DNA of 64,000 bases, taken from Bradyrhizobium sp. NAS80.1. Its GTDB lineage: Bacteria; Pseudomonadota; Alphaproteobacteria; Rhizobiales; Xanthobacteraceae. The position numbers and the translations under genes were made by a program. The DNA is taken from NCBI RefSeq assembly GCF_001908205.1, contig NZ_LGHL01000128.1, positions 62,001 through 126,000 of the forward strand, read 5' to 3'. A model generated the notes under the pieces. It was given only the letters and a program-made list of their open reading frames with translations. It was not told the origin of the DNA and searched no databases. Numbering within the stretch: the stretch's first letter is position 1; the number at the start of each line of letters is the position of its first letter. Positions 50,552 to 59,166 of the stretch are shown here, in pieces.

Positions 50552-50902
50552 TTACTTCGCCGCGGTCACCATGATCTCGACGGTGTATTGCGGCGCCGCC
50601 AGCTTGGCTTCGACGGTGGCGCGGGCCGGGGTGTTGCCGGGCGAGACCCAGGCGTCCCACACCGCGTTCATCTCGCCAAAGGTCTTCATGTCGGTGATGT
50701 AGATCGTGGCCGAGAGCAGCTTTGACTTGTCGGTGCCGGCCTTGGCGAGATGGCTATCGATCGTCGCCAGGATGTCCTGGGTCTGCTTCGTCACGCTTTC
50801 GCCGGCGGCCTTGTTGGCGACGACACCCGCGAGGTAGACGGTGTTGCCGTGCACAACGACCTGGCTCATGCGCGGGCCGGTTTCGAAACGCTGAATGCTC
50901 AT
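50552..50902 (-). CDS. RidA family protein
   Basis: 116 residues. RidA/YjgF motif order is present: VVHGNTVYLAGVVANKAAGE, KQTQDILATIDSHLAKAGTD, LLSATIYITDMKTFGEMNAVWDAWVSPGNTPARATVEAKLA. Members hydrolyse reactive enamines/imines; this subgroup (with VAN... and RATVEAKL) keeps the Arg of the active site. An A6-type run is not within it. Confidence 0.9.
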   Translation of the reverse strand: MSIQRFETGPRMSQVVVHGNTVYLAGVVANKAAGESVTKQTQDILATIDSHLAKAGTDKSKLLSATIYITDMKTFGEMNAVWDAWVSPGNTPARATVEAKLAAPQYTVEIMVTAAK

Positions 50903-50962
50903 TGCGAGTCTCCTGGTGGAATGGCGGCCCTGTCTAGCCCAGCGCCCGGCGCTCCGCCACCC

Positions 50963-50998
50963 CAGGCACGCATGCGTTGCCAGGCACGCATGCGTTGC
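50963..50998. repeat. Two tandem copies of an 18-bp unit
   Basis: CAGGCACGCATGCGTTGC is repeated exactly twice; each unit holds the palindrome ACGCATGCGT. It is intergenic between ridA and the depolymerase-like gene. Confidence 0.9.
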
Positions 50999-51016
50999 CG
51001 CCGATGTATGCGTCGT

Positions 51017-51934
51017 TCACGGAAACTGACGGAGAAACGTCCAGATCGTCTCGGCGCCGTCGATGTCGCCGTTCTGCGGCCCCAACAGCCTCGTCGCGAT
51101 CTTCGGGAAGCGGGCATCCGGAGAGAAGCCGGGCATGCGATGTCCGCCGTGATTGATGCGATAGAGCACGACGTCGTGCCCCCGGGGACAGTGCGAGGAG
51201 ATCCGCGTAACCGTGGATTGGTCCGCGGGCGCCCTGCCAGGCAAATCCGTCACGTCGGCGTCATCGATCTCGCAGCCATTGAGCTTGCGCCAGAATTCCA
51301 GCGTCTCATTGGTCGACCAGAACCCGTCTGCAGCATAATAGCTCGATCCGCGCCCGCCCTCGTAGGGGACCAGCGGGTCGGCCGTGCCGTTCATGATCAG
51401 CATCGGCAGCGGCCGCGACGGATGGCACGTGACTGCGGCCTCATCAGTCAGATTCATGACCACGCTCGCGCCGGCCGCAAACAGATCGGCGCGCGCGCAA
51501 ACGAGCGTCATCACCATGGCGCCGCCATTGGAGATGCCGGTGACATAGATGCGCTTCGGGTCGGCCGTCCCGTTCGCCACCAGCTTCTCGACGACCTTTG
51601 CGATGAAGGCGACGTCGTCGGTGCCCGCGGGCGGGCCACGAAGCGCAGGTCCCGCCTTCGTCCTCGCATCGGCCCAGGCGTGGTTGAGCCCGTCGGGAAA
51701 GACCACGGCAAAACCTTCACGCTTCGCGACCTGCGGCCACGCCGTCCGCGCGACCATGTCCGAGCCGCGCTGGGTCTTGCCATGCAGCACGATCACGAGC
51801 GGTGCCGGCTTTTTCGCCGGCAGTTGCGCGGTGTAGGAGCGCTTCACGCCGTTGACGTCGATCGTATCGGCGGATGCGACTGAGCCGGCGGCCACTGCCG
51901 CAAGAAGCGCCCCGATATGCATCCACCGTCGCAC
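51017..51934 (-). CDS. PHB depolymerase-family esterase (LpqC type)
   Basis: 305 residues with signal peptide MRRWMHIGALLAAVAAGSVASA. Alpha/beta hydrolase: LVIVLHGKTQRGSDMVARTAWP, FPDGLNHAWAD, nucleophile Ser in VTGISNGGAMVM, and His in NHGGHRMPG. Extracellular or periplasmic esterase of the polyhydroxybutyrate-depolymerase/feruloyl-esterase group. Its start lies 3 bp after the FAD dehydrogenase stop, so it is in that operon. Confidence 0.9.
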   Translation of the reverse strand: MRRWMHIGALLAAVAAGSVASADTIDVNGVKRSYTAQLPAKKPAPLVIVLHGKTQRGSDMVARTAWPQVAKREGFAVVFPDGLNHAWADARTKAGPALRGPPAGTDDVAFIAKVVEKLVANGTADPKRIYVTGISNGGAMVMTLVCARADLFAAGASVVMNLTDEAAVTCHPSRPLPMLIMNGTADPLVPYEGGRGSSYYAADGFWSTNETLEFWRKLNGCEIDDADVTDLPGRAPADQSTVTRISSHCPRGHDVVLYRINHGGHRMPGFSPDARFPKIATRLLGPQNGDIDGAETIWTFLRQFP

Positions 51935-51937
51935 GAT

Positions 51938-53596
51938 CTAGCCTACTGCTTTCGCCGCCGCGCGGCCTGCGTTGCGGCCGGAGAACAGGCAGCCGCCGAG
52001 GAAGGTGCCTTCGAGCGAACGATAGCCATGCACGCCGCCGCCGCCGAAACCGGCGGCTTCGCCGACCGCATAGAGGCCGGGAATGACGCTGCCCTCCTGG
52101 CCGAACACCCGCGAGTCGAGGTCGGTCTCGAAGCCACCCAGCGTCTTGCGGGTGAGGATGTTGAGCTTGACCGCGATCAGCGGCCCATGCGCGGGATCCA
52201 GGATCCTATGCGGGGAGGCGGTGCGGATCAGCTTGTCGCCGATGTAGCGTCGTGCGTTGTGAATGTTCATCACCTGCGCATCCTTGACGTAAGCGTTGGC
52301 GATCTCACGGTCGCGCGCCTCGATCTGCATCCTGATGTGCTCGAGCTTAAGCAGGTCGCTGCCAACAAGCTTGTTCATGGCATCGACGAGATCCTCGATC
52401 CTGTCGCGCACGATGAAGTCGACACCATGGCTCTTGAATGCCTCCACCGGCGCCGGCGCGCCCTTGTTGGTGGCGCGGCGCAAGGTCATGCGCCAGCTCT
52501 TTCCGGTGAGATCGGGATTCTGCTCCGAGCCCGACAGCGCAAATTCCTTCTTGATGATGCTCTGCGTCAGGATGAACCAGGAATAATCATAGCCGGTGGA
52601 CATGATGTATTTGAGCTGGCCGAGCGTGTCGGAGCCTGGGAAGAGCGGCGCTGGCAGCCGCGCGCCCGTGGCGTCGAACCACATCGAGGAGGGGCCGGGC
52701 AGGATGCGGATGCCGTGGCGCGGCCAGATTGGATTCCAGTTCTGGATGCCTTCGACATAATGCCACATGCGGTCGCGGTTGATCAGCCGCGCGCCGGCGC
52801 GCTCGGTGATGCCGATCATGCGGCCGTCGACATGCTCGGGCACGCCGGAGATCATGAACTTCGGAGGCTCGCCGAGCCGCTGCGGCCAGTTCTGCCGCAC
52901 AAGGTCGTGGTTGCCGCCGATGCCGCCGGAGGCGACGATCACGGCCTGCGCCTTCAGCGAGAACTCTCCGATGACATTGCGCGAGGAGCTCTTGCCGCGC
53001 TCGACATTGTCAGGCGCGAGAACGGCGCCGCTGACGCCATTCACGGTGCCGTTGGTGATGGACAGCGCGTCGACGCGATGGCGGAACCTGAAGGTCAGTC
53101 GGCCGCTCTTCACGGCCTCGCGCGCGCGGCGTTCGAACGGCTCGACGATGCCGGGGCCGGTGCCCCAGGTGACGTGAAAGCGCGGAACCGAATTGCCGTG
53201 ACCCATCGCATCATAGCCGCCGCGCTCCGCCCAGCCCACCACAGGGAAGATGCGGTGGCCCATCGCGCGCAGCCAGTCGCGCTTCTCGCCCGCGGCAAAC
53301 GCCACATAGGCTTCGGCCCATTTGCGCGGCCAGAAATCCTCGTCGCGGTCGAAGCCGGCGGTTCCGATCCAGTCCTGTAGCGCGAGCTCGTAGGAATCCT
53401 TGATGCCGAGCCGGCGCTGCTCCGGCGAATCGACCAGGAACAATCCGCCGAACGACCAGAACGCCTGGCCGCCGAGGGACTGCTCGCCCTCCTGGTCGAC
53501 CACGATCACGCGTTTGCCTGCGTCCGCGATCTCGGTCGCGGCCACCAGTCCCGACAGTCCTGCACCGACGACAATGACGTCCGCCTGCTCCGTCAT
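51938..53596 (-). CDS. FAD-dependent dehydrogenase (fumarate-reductase/ketosteroid-dehydrogenase-like)
   Basis: 552 residues. Rossmann FAD site VIVVGAGLSGLVAATEIADAGKRVIVVDQE at the N-terminus, AVIVASGGIGGNHDLVRQNW in the middle, and near the end GLYAVGEAAGFGGGGVHGYRSLEGTFLGGCLFSGRNAGRAAAKAV. Flavoprotein subunit-like, acting on a C-C bond; substrate unknown. Upstream of and probably co-transcribed with the esterase gene, hinting at degradation of an ester or polyester-derived compound. Confidence 0.9.
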   Translation of the reverse strand: MTEQADVIVVGAGLSGLVAATEIADAGKRVIVVDQEGEQSLGGQAFWSFGGLFLVDSPEQRRLGIKDSYELALQDWIGTAGFDRDEDFWPRKWAEAYVAFAAGEKRDWLRAMGHRIFPVVGWAERGGYDAMGHGNSVPRFHVTWGTGPGIVEPFERRAREAVKSGRLTFRFRHRVDALSITNGTVNGVSGAVLAPDNVERGKSSSRNVIGEFSLKAQAVIVASGGIGGNHDLVRQNWPQRLGEPPKFMISGVPEHVDGRMIGITERAGARLINRDRMWHYVEGIQNWNPIWPRHGIRILPGPSSMWFDATGARLPAPLFPGSDTLGQLKYIMSTGYDYSWFILTQSIIKKEFALSGSEQNPDLTGKSWRMTLRRATNKGAPAPVEAFKSHGVDFIVRDRIEDLVDAMNKLVGSDLLKLEHIRMQIEARDREIANAYVKDAQVMNIHNARRYIGDKLIRTASPHRILDPAHGPLIAVKLNILTRKTLGGFETDLDSRVFGQEGSVIPGLYAVGEAAGFGGGGVHGYRSLEGTFLGGCLFSGRNAGRAAAKAVG

Positions 53597-53848
53597 GAGT
53601 TCCCCCCCTGTAGTTGCCCGGATTGAAGCCAGCGGTTGTAGCTGAGATCAAGGGTGTGACGCGTAAGAGTCCGTTAACTTGTTCCGGTTTGGGACCGAAG
53701 CGGGCCTGGTGCAGCGCCGACGCAACACTGGATTTGAATTTGTTTTGAGCGAGCCGGCCTGCCTAGACAAAACCACGGTTACAGCGGACGCTAGCAACGC
53801 ATCACGAACCTGACACGCAGATTCGAAATCGACTGGGGCGGGGGGACA

Positions 53849-54370
53849 ATGAAGTTTCTGACTTGGATGCTTGCGACGGTTCTGCTGATCGCTTGCATGG
53901 GGGCTTCTCAGGCGGTGGTCCGGATCGCGGACGACCGCGGCGGTCGGATCGGAACCTACGTCGACAAATATCAGGACCTGCGGCAATCGGGTGATACCGT
54001 CATCATCGACGGCCTCTGCGCTTCGGCCTGCACCATCGTCCTCGGCGCCATTCCGCATGACCGCATCTGTGTGACCTCGCACGCGACGCTTGGCTTCCAC
54101 GCCGCTTGGGATTTCGGCAACAACGGCCGCGCGATCACCAATCCCGAAGCGACCCAGATGCTCTATTCGATGTACCCGTCGCGGGTGAAGCGCTGGATCA
54201 CGCAGCGCGGCGGCCTCACCCCGCACATGCTCTTCCTAAGGGGCAAGCAGCTCCAGGCGATGTACAGGCCCTGCTACCTGGATGCGCAGGCTTCGACCGG
54301 CAAGCCCTTGCGCCGGGCTCTTCCGCCGGTGGAACAGCTGGAGTCCGCCCGCGGCCAGCTAGATCGCTAA
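53849..54370 (+). CDS. Exported ClpP/crotonase-like protein, function unknown
   Basis: 173 residues from an ATG after a GGGGGG tract; signal peptide MKFLTWMLATVLLIACMGASQA. The pattern GDTVIIDGLCASACTIVLGA IPHDRICVTSHATLGFHAAW is like the periplasmic ClpP-like (crotonase fold) proteins, where the Ser between two Cys and a later His would be catalytic. Conserved cysteines suggest a disulfide. Not proven to be a protease. Confidence 0.75.
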   Translation: MKFLTWMLATVLLIACMGASQAVVRIADDRGGRIGTYVDKYQDLRQSGDTVIIDGLCASACTIVLGAIPHDRICVTSHATLGFHAAWDFGNNGRAITNPEATQMLYSMYPSRVKRWITQRGGLTPHMLFLRGKQLQAMYRPCYLDAQASTGKPLRRALPPVEQLESARGQLDR

Positions 54371-54473
54371 ACCCATCAGTACGACGTGACGTTCGCCCGC
54401 CGGCGCTTGCCCGCCCGCGGGCCAACGCCTATTTGAAAGCTAGGGAACCCCGGCCTTCACCGCGATCGTTGTC

Positions 54474-54668
54474 ATGGCTCAACCACTGCACCCGGCACAT
54501 CCGCTACAGGACAATTCGCCCACTGCCGTCCGGACGCCGTCCGTGCTGCTCTTGGCTGGCGCAGGCTTCGGCGGTCTCGTCGTGATCGGCGCACTGGCGC
54601 TGTGGTTCCACTACGGCACCCAGGTGTTTTTCGAAATGATCAGGACCGGCTTTGTCGCCTGCTTCTGA
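54474..54668 (+). CDS. Small single-pass membrane protein preceding the SCO gene
   Basis: 64 residues with one hydrophobic helix (SVLLLAGAGFGGLVVIGALALWF) and a short C-terminus MIRTGFVACF. It lies 24 bp upstream of the SCO gene in the same direction. It may be an accessory of copper delivery, by position only. Confidence 0.65.
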   Translation: MAQPLHPAHPLQDNSPTAVRTPSVLLLAGAGFGGLVVIGALALWFHYGTQVFFEMIRTGFVACF

Positions 54669-54692
54669 CCTGCGACAGAAAGTTTTTCGCTC

Positions 54693-55283
54693 ATGAGCTC
54701 CACCGCCCGTCCGCTGGTGATCGCGACCGCCTTCGCCGCAAGCCTCGTCGTCGGCCTTCTGATCGTGTTCTGGGCCATGGGTGGGGTCAGCAAGGTGGCA
54801 CAGCCGGCCGCAATCGGCGGCCCGTTCCAGCTCACCGATCAGCACGGCAAGGCAGTCACCGACAAGAATTTGAAGGGCAAGCCGACCCTGATCTTCTTCG
54901 GCTACACCCATTGCCCCGACGTCTGCCCGACGTCGCTGTTCGAGATATCGGAAGTGCTCCGCGCCATGGGCAAGGATGCCGACAAGGTCAATGCCATCTT
55001 CATCTCGGTCGATCCGGAGCGCGACACGCCCGCGACGATGAAGGACTATCTGGCGAGCTTCGACCCGCATCTCGAAGGCCTCAGCGGCGATCCCGCCGAG
55101 ACCGCCAAGGTCATCACGTCCTACCGGGTCTATGCCAAGAAGGTCCCGACCAAGGACGGCGACTACACCATGGACCACACCGCGCTGATCTATCTGATGG
55201 ACCGCGACGGCCGCTTCGTCTCGCCGTTCAACCTGAAGCGGACGCCCGAAGAGGCCGCGGCCGAGCTCAAACGGTATCTCTGA
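54693..55283 (+). CDS. SCO family copper chaperone (SenC/PrrC type)
   Basis: 196 residues, N-terminal membrane anchor (LVIATAFAASLVVGLLIVFWAM), thioredoxin-like domain with CPDVCP copper motif in FFGYTHCPDVCPTSLFE, and the copper-ligand His in YTMDHTALIYLM. It delivers copper to the CuA site of cytochrome c oxidase. Length and motif are standard. Confidence 0.94.
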   Translation: MSSTARPLVIATAFAASLVVGLLIVFWAMGGVSKVAQPAAIGGPFQLTDQHGKAVTDKNLKGKPTLIFFGYTHCPDVCPTSLFEISEVLRAMGKDADKVNAIFISVDPERDTPATMKDYLASFDPHLEGLSGDPAETAKVITSYRVYAKKVPTKDGDYTMDHTALIYLMDRDGRFVSPFNLKRTPEEAAAELKRYL

Positions 55284-55411
55284 GCCCCTGATTGGCCTGC
55301 AATCGGCGCTCGCGTTCCCGGCGGGATGGTCTATAAGGCCCTCCGATCCCAACGAAATTCGTTCATCTCCCGCCGATGGCCCCGTCGCGACAGGTAAAAT
55401 CGCCCAAAACC

Positions 55412-56336
55412 ATGCGCCGTGTCCTGCTTGGACTGGCGGCCGGCGTCTGCCTGCTCACAGCCCTGCCCGATGCGAGGGCGCAGGCCCCCCGCCAAGCAGC
55501 CTCCGGCGGCGCCCCAGGGAGCGCCTCAAGCAACGCCGCAGGCCGCTCCCCAAACCGCGATCCCGGCCGCTCCCCAGGCGGTGCCCGGCTTCTGGGACCC
55601 GCGGCGGCGCCCGGAGCGGCCGGACCTGTCGCGCCTGACCGTGATCCGCTTCCTGACCGAGACCGATTATCCGCCGTTCAACTACACCGGCGCCGATGGC
55701 AATCCGGCCGGCTTCAATGTCGATCTCGCCCGCGCGCTCTGCGAGGAGATCAAGGTCACCTGCACGGTGCAGATGCGTCGCTTCGAGACGCTGGTCGACG
55801 CGCTCACCTCCAACCGGGGCGACGCCATCATCGCCTCGATGGCGGTAAGCCCGCAGCTGCGCGCCCGCGTCGATTTCACCGATCCCTATTACCGCGTGCC
55901 GGCGCGCTTCGCCTCGCGCAAGGACGCGGTGATGCCGGAGGTCCGGCCCGAATATCTTGAAGGCAAGAAAGTTGGCGTCATCGCCGGCTCCGCGCATGAA
56001 GCGTATCTGAAGGCGATGTTCACCGACGCCGAGATGCACGGCTATCCCAATGACGATGCGCTCCGCACCGCTTTGCGCAAGGGCGAGGTCGACTTCATCT
56101 TCGGCGACGCCATCTCACTCGCGTTCTGGATCAACGGCACCGATTCCGGTGACTGCTGCGCCTTCTCCGGCGGCCCTTTCGTCGAGAGCCGCTTCTTCGG
56201 CGAGGGCGTCGGCATCGCCGTGCGCAAGGGCAACGACGTGCTGCGCCAGGCTCTGAACTGGGCACTGTTCCGCGTCTGGGAAAAAGGCCGCCACACCGAT
56301 CTCTGGCTGCGGTATTTTTCGGTGAGCCCGTTTTAG
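55412..56336 (+). pseudogene. Amino-acid-type solute-binding protein, +1 frameshift at a C6 run
   Basis: The signal peptide MRRVLLGLAAGVCLLTALPD ARAQA lies in one frame from ATG 55412, but the mature part continues in the next frame after the C6 run at 55485-55490 (five would join ARAQAPAKQPPAAPQG, a Pro/Ala/Gln-rich linker). The binding domain is intact: IRFLTETDYPPFNYTGADGN, GFNVDLARALCEEIKVTCTV, DAIIASMAVSPQLRARVDFT and KVGVIAGSAHEAYLKAMF. Transports an amino acid or opine-like ligand. The frame may be an error rather than a true lesion. Confidence 0.8.
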
Positions 56337-56344
56337 TTTGCTCT

Positions 56345-56484
56345 TCGCCTCTCCCCGCATGCGGGGAGAGGCCGGATTGCATCGTTAGATGCAATCCGGG
56401 TGAGGGGGACTCTCCGCGAGTCCGATTCTCACCGTGATAGCAGCCCCTCACCCCAACCCTCTCCCCGTAAGAACGGGGAGAGGG
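56345..56484. repeat. Dispersed composite palindromes, CTCTCCCCGC family
   Basis: Three hairpins in a row: CTCTCCCCGCATGCGGGGAGAG (56349-56370), CCGGATTGCATC/GATGCAATCCGG (56372-56399) and CTCTCCCCGT/ACGGGGAGAG (56459-56482). They fill the gap before the lysyl-tRNA synthetase gene. Confidence 0.8.
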
Positions 56485-56561
56485 AGTAAGCGCGGCGACC
56501 GCCGCACGAACTTTTGCATTCTGCCCGGAAATCGCTATTTTCCGCGGCCCGGAGGCCCTTA

Positions 56562-58205
56562 ATGTCTGTTGTCGATCTTGCCGCGAACCCGAGCGACCTG
56601 CGTGCGCTCGCCGAACAATCCAACGCCTGGCCGTTCGAACAGGCGAAGGCCATTGTCGCGCGGCTGAAGAAAAGCCCGAAGGACGAGGTGCTGTTCGAGA
56701 CCGGCTATGGCCCGTCCGGCCTGCCGCATATCGGCACGTTCGGCGAGGTCGCGCGGACCTCGATGGTGCGCCATGCCTTCCGCGTGCTCACCGAGGACAA
56801 GATCAAGACGCGCCTTTTGGCTTTCTCCGACGACATGGACGGCCTGCGCAAGGTGCCGGACAACGTCCCGAACAAGGATCTGCTGGCGCAATATCTGGGA
56901 CGTCCGCTGACCGCCGTGCCGGATCCGTTCTCGATCGAACATCCGTCGTTTGGTGCGGCTAATAACGCGCGCTTGCGCGCGTTTCTGGATCATTTCGGCT
57001 TCGACTACGAGTTCGCCAGCTCGACCGAGTACTACAAGTCGGGTCGCTTCGACGCGACGCTGCTGAAGATGCTCGCCGCCTACGACAAGATCATGGCGAT
57101 CATCCTGCCGACGCTGGGGCCGGACCGCCGCGCGACCTATTCGCCGTTCCTGCCCATCAGCAAGACCACCGGTGTCGTGCTGCAAGTGCCGATGGTCCGC
57201 CGCGACGTCGCTGCGGGCACGGTCACTTATGTCGATCCTGATACCAACCAGGAAGTCGAAACGCCGGTTACGGGCGGCAACGTCAAGTGCCAGTGGAAGG
57301 CCGACTGGGCGATGCGCTGGGTCGCGCTCGGCGTTGACTACGAGATGGCCGGCAAGGATCTGATCGACTCCGTGAAGCTCTCCGGTGCGATCGCCAAGGC
57401 GCTCGGCGGCACGCCGCCCGAAGGCTTCAACTACGAACTCTTCCTCGACGAGAAGGGCCAGAAGATCTCGAAGTCGAAGGGTAACGGCCTGACCATCGAC
57501 GAATGGCTGCGCTACGCCTCGCCGGAATCGCTGTCGCTGTTCATGTATCGCGAGCCGAAGGCGGCGAAGCGCCTCTACTTCGACGTCATTCCGCGCAACG
57601 TCGACGACTATCAGCAGTTCATCGACGGTTTTGCCAGGCAGGACGGCAAGCAGCAGCTCGGCAATCCGGTCTGGCACATCCACAACGGCAATCCGCCGAA
57701 CGGCGACATGCCTGTCACCTTCCAGCTTCTCTTGACGCTGGTGTCGTCGTCGAATGCCGAGAATGCCGAGACGCTGTGGGGCTTCATCGGCCGCTACCGC
57801 CCCGGCGTGAGCCCACAGACGCACCCGAAGCTCGATGCCATGGTCGGCTACGCCATCAACTACTACCGCGACTTCGTTGCGCCGACGAAGCAGTTCCGCG
57901 TGCCCTCGGACACCGAGCGCGCCGCGCTGCAGGATCTGCGTGATGCGCTGTCGCAGCTTCCGCAGGATGCCTCGGCCGAGGACATCCAGAACGTCGTCTA
58001 CGAGATTGGCCGCCGCGAGCCGTTCCTCGATCAGGTCAAGAAGGGCAAGGACGGCCGCCCCGGTGTCACGCTCGACTGGTTCAACATGCTCTATCAGGTG
58101 CTGCTCGGCCAGGAGAAGGGCCCGCGCTTCGGCTCCTTCGTCGCGGTCTACGGCATTCAGAACGCCGTCAACGTGATCGACGGTGCGCTGGCGCGGAGCG
58201 CGTAA
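56562..58205 (+). CDS. lysK: Lysine--tRNA ligase, class I
   Basis: 547 residues from ATG 56562. Class I signature motifs: HIGH-like PSGLPHIGTF at 51-60 and KMSKS-like KISKSKGNG at about 301-309. It also has the CYS-like zinc-free body with PLIQRSNE-like segments and the C-terminal anticodon-binding helix bundle (RVPSDTERAALQDLRDALSQ). Alphaproteobacteria typically use this archaeal-type LysRS instead of class II. It charges tRNA-Lys. Confidence 0.95.
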   Translation: MSVVDLAANPSDLRALAEQSNAWPFEQAKAIVARLKKSPKDEVLFETGYGPSGLPHIGTFGEVARTSMVRHAFRVLTEDKIKTRLLAFSDDMDGLRKVPDNVPNKDLLAQYLGRPLTAVPDPFSIEHPSFGAANNARLRAFLDHFGFDYEFASSTEYYKSGRFDATLLKMLAAYDKIMAIILPTLGPDRRATYSPFLPISKTTGVVLQVPMVRRDVAAGTVTYVDPDTNQEVETPVTGGNVKCQWKADWAMRWVALGVDYEMAGKDLIDSVKLSGAIAKALGGTPPEGFNYELFLDEKGQKISKSKGNGLTIDEWLRYASPESLSLFMYREPKAAKRLYFDVIPRNVDDYQQFIDGFARQDGKQQLGNPVWHIHNGNPPNGDMPVTFQLLLTLVSSSNAENAETLWGFIGRYRPGVSPQTHPKLDAMVGYAINYYRDFVAPTKQFRVPSDTERAALQDLRDALSQLPQDASAEDIQNVVYEIGRREPFLDQVKKGKDGRPGVTLDWFNMLYQVLLGQEKGPRFGSFVAVYGIQNAVNVIDGALARSA

Positions 58206-58238
58206 AGGAGCCCGTCGCAAAGAGCGCATGAGTGACGT

Positions 58239-58314
58239 GTAGCCCGGATGAAGGCAGCGATATCCGGGGTCCCTCAACGACGGTCCCGGATGTCGCTGCG
58301 CTCATCCGGGCTAC
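58239..58314. repeat. Dispersed intergenic inverted repeat, GTAGCCCGGATGA family
   Basis: GTAGCCCGGATGA (58239-58251) pairs with TCATCCGGGCTAC (58302-58314), with inner AGCGATATCCGGGG and CCCGGATGTCGCT also pairing. It separates converging lysK and the carbonic anhydrase gene. Confidence 0.85.
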
Positions 58315-58324
58315 GGATGTCTGC

Positions 58325-59080
58325 TCAGGTCGATCGCAGCACGTAACGCCGGTTGTCCTTCTGAACAGGCCGCGCGTTCATCGGATAGAGTTTTGCAAAC
58401 GCTGCGACGTCAGTGGCTGACACCTGGATCGGATCGGTCAGCAGCAGCCATTGGACCACCTCCGAGCAGGGCGGCGTGGTCAGCGAGCCGGAATAGCGGA
58501 AGTAGCTGTGCCTGTGTGGCAGCAAGGCGTGGGGATTGATGCTCGCGTCGGCTTTCACTGCGGGTCCTTCCGCCGCCGGCATGGTCTTGACGATCTTGCT
58601 GAACGCAGCGTTCGGCTTGCCTTCGGTCATCAGCACGCCGACCACGGCGAGCCCGCCGGAATCGTTGCGGTGGACGAAATGCGCCTCCATCGGAAAATTC
58701 TTGCCGCCGATCGTGTGCTCGCTCGGCCGGTGGAAGTGCACCTGAAGCAGCTTGTACTTGACGTCGCCGAGCATGAGCGTGCTGCCTTCGGCGAAGTTGA
58801 GCTGGATCGTGTGCCCGTTGTTGATGATGGTTTCGGCGCTCTTGCCCCAATTCAGCTTCAGCGCGGGCAATTGCGACTTGATGGTCGCCTCGATGTCGAT
58901 CGGTGATTGTTGCTGGCCGACCGCGCAGACCTTGTTGGCCGCGTCGAGATCGCCCCATTTGGCCGGGCCACCGTCGCCCTCATAGCTCCAATGCGCGCCT
59001 TCGGCGGCGAAGGCGGGCTTGCACAGCGGACAAAGCGCAAGACCCGCAAGGGCCTTCAATGCGTGGCGGCGATTCATCAT
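58325..59080 (-). CDS. Alpha-type carbonic anhydrase
   Basis: 251 residues with an N-terminal RR-containing signal (NRRHALKALAGLALCPLCKP AFA) that may be Tat-type. Alpha CA motifs: GQQQSPIDI, GHTIQLNF, zinc ligands in LLQVHFHRPSEH and MEAHFVHRN, and YSGSLTTPPCSEVVQWLLL. It interconverts CO2 and bicarbonate, here in the periplasm. The two Cys near the signal end (CPLC) could be part of the lipobox-free cleavage region. Confidence 0.93.
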   Translation of the reverse strand: MMNRRHALKALAGLALCPLCKPAFAAEGAHWSYEGDGGPAKWGDLDAANKVCAVGQQQSPIDIEATIKSQLPALKLNWGKSAETIINNGHTIQLNFAEGSTLMLGDVKYKLLQVHFHRPSEHTIGGKNFPMEAHFVHRNDSGGLAVVGVLMTEGKPNAAFSKIVKTMPAAEGPAVKADASINPHALLPHRHSYFRYSGSLTTPPCSEVVQWLLLTDPIQVSATDVAAFAKLYPMNARPVQKDNRRYVLRST

Positions 59081-59166
59081 ATCCCCCCAAGATGAATTTG
59101 ATCAGCAACAGGCCCGCAAACTAGGCGACAGGGGCGGTGAGTCGCAATGGCGATCGGGCTTTGAGG

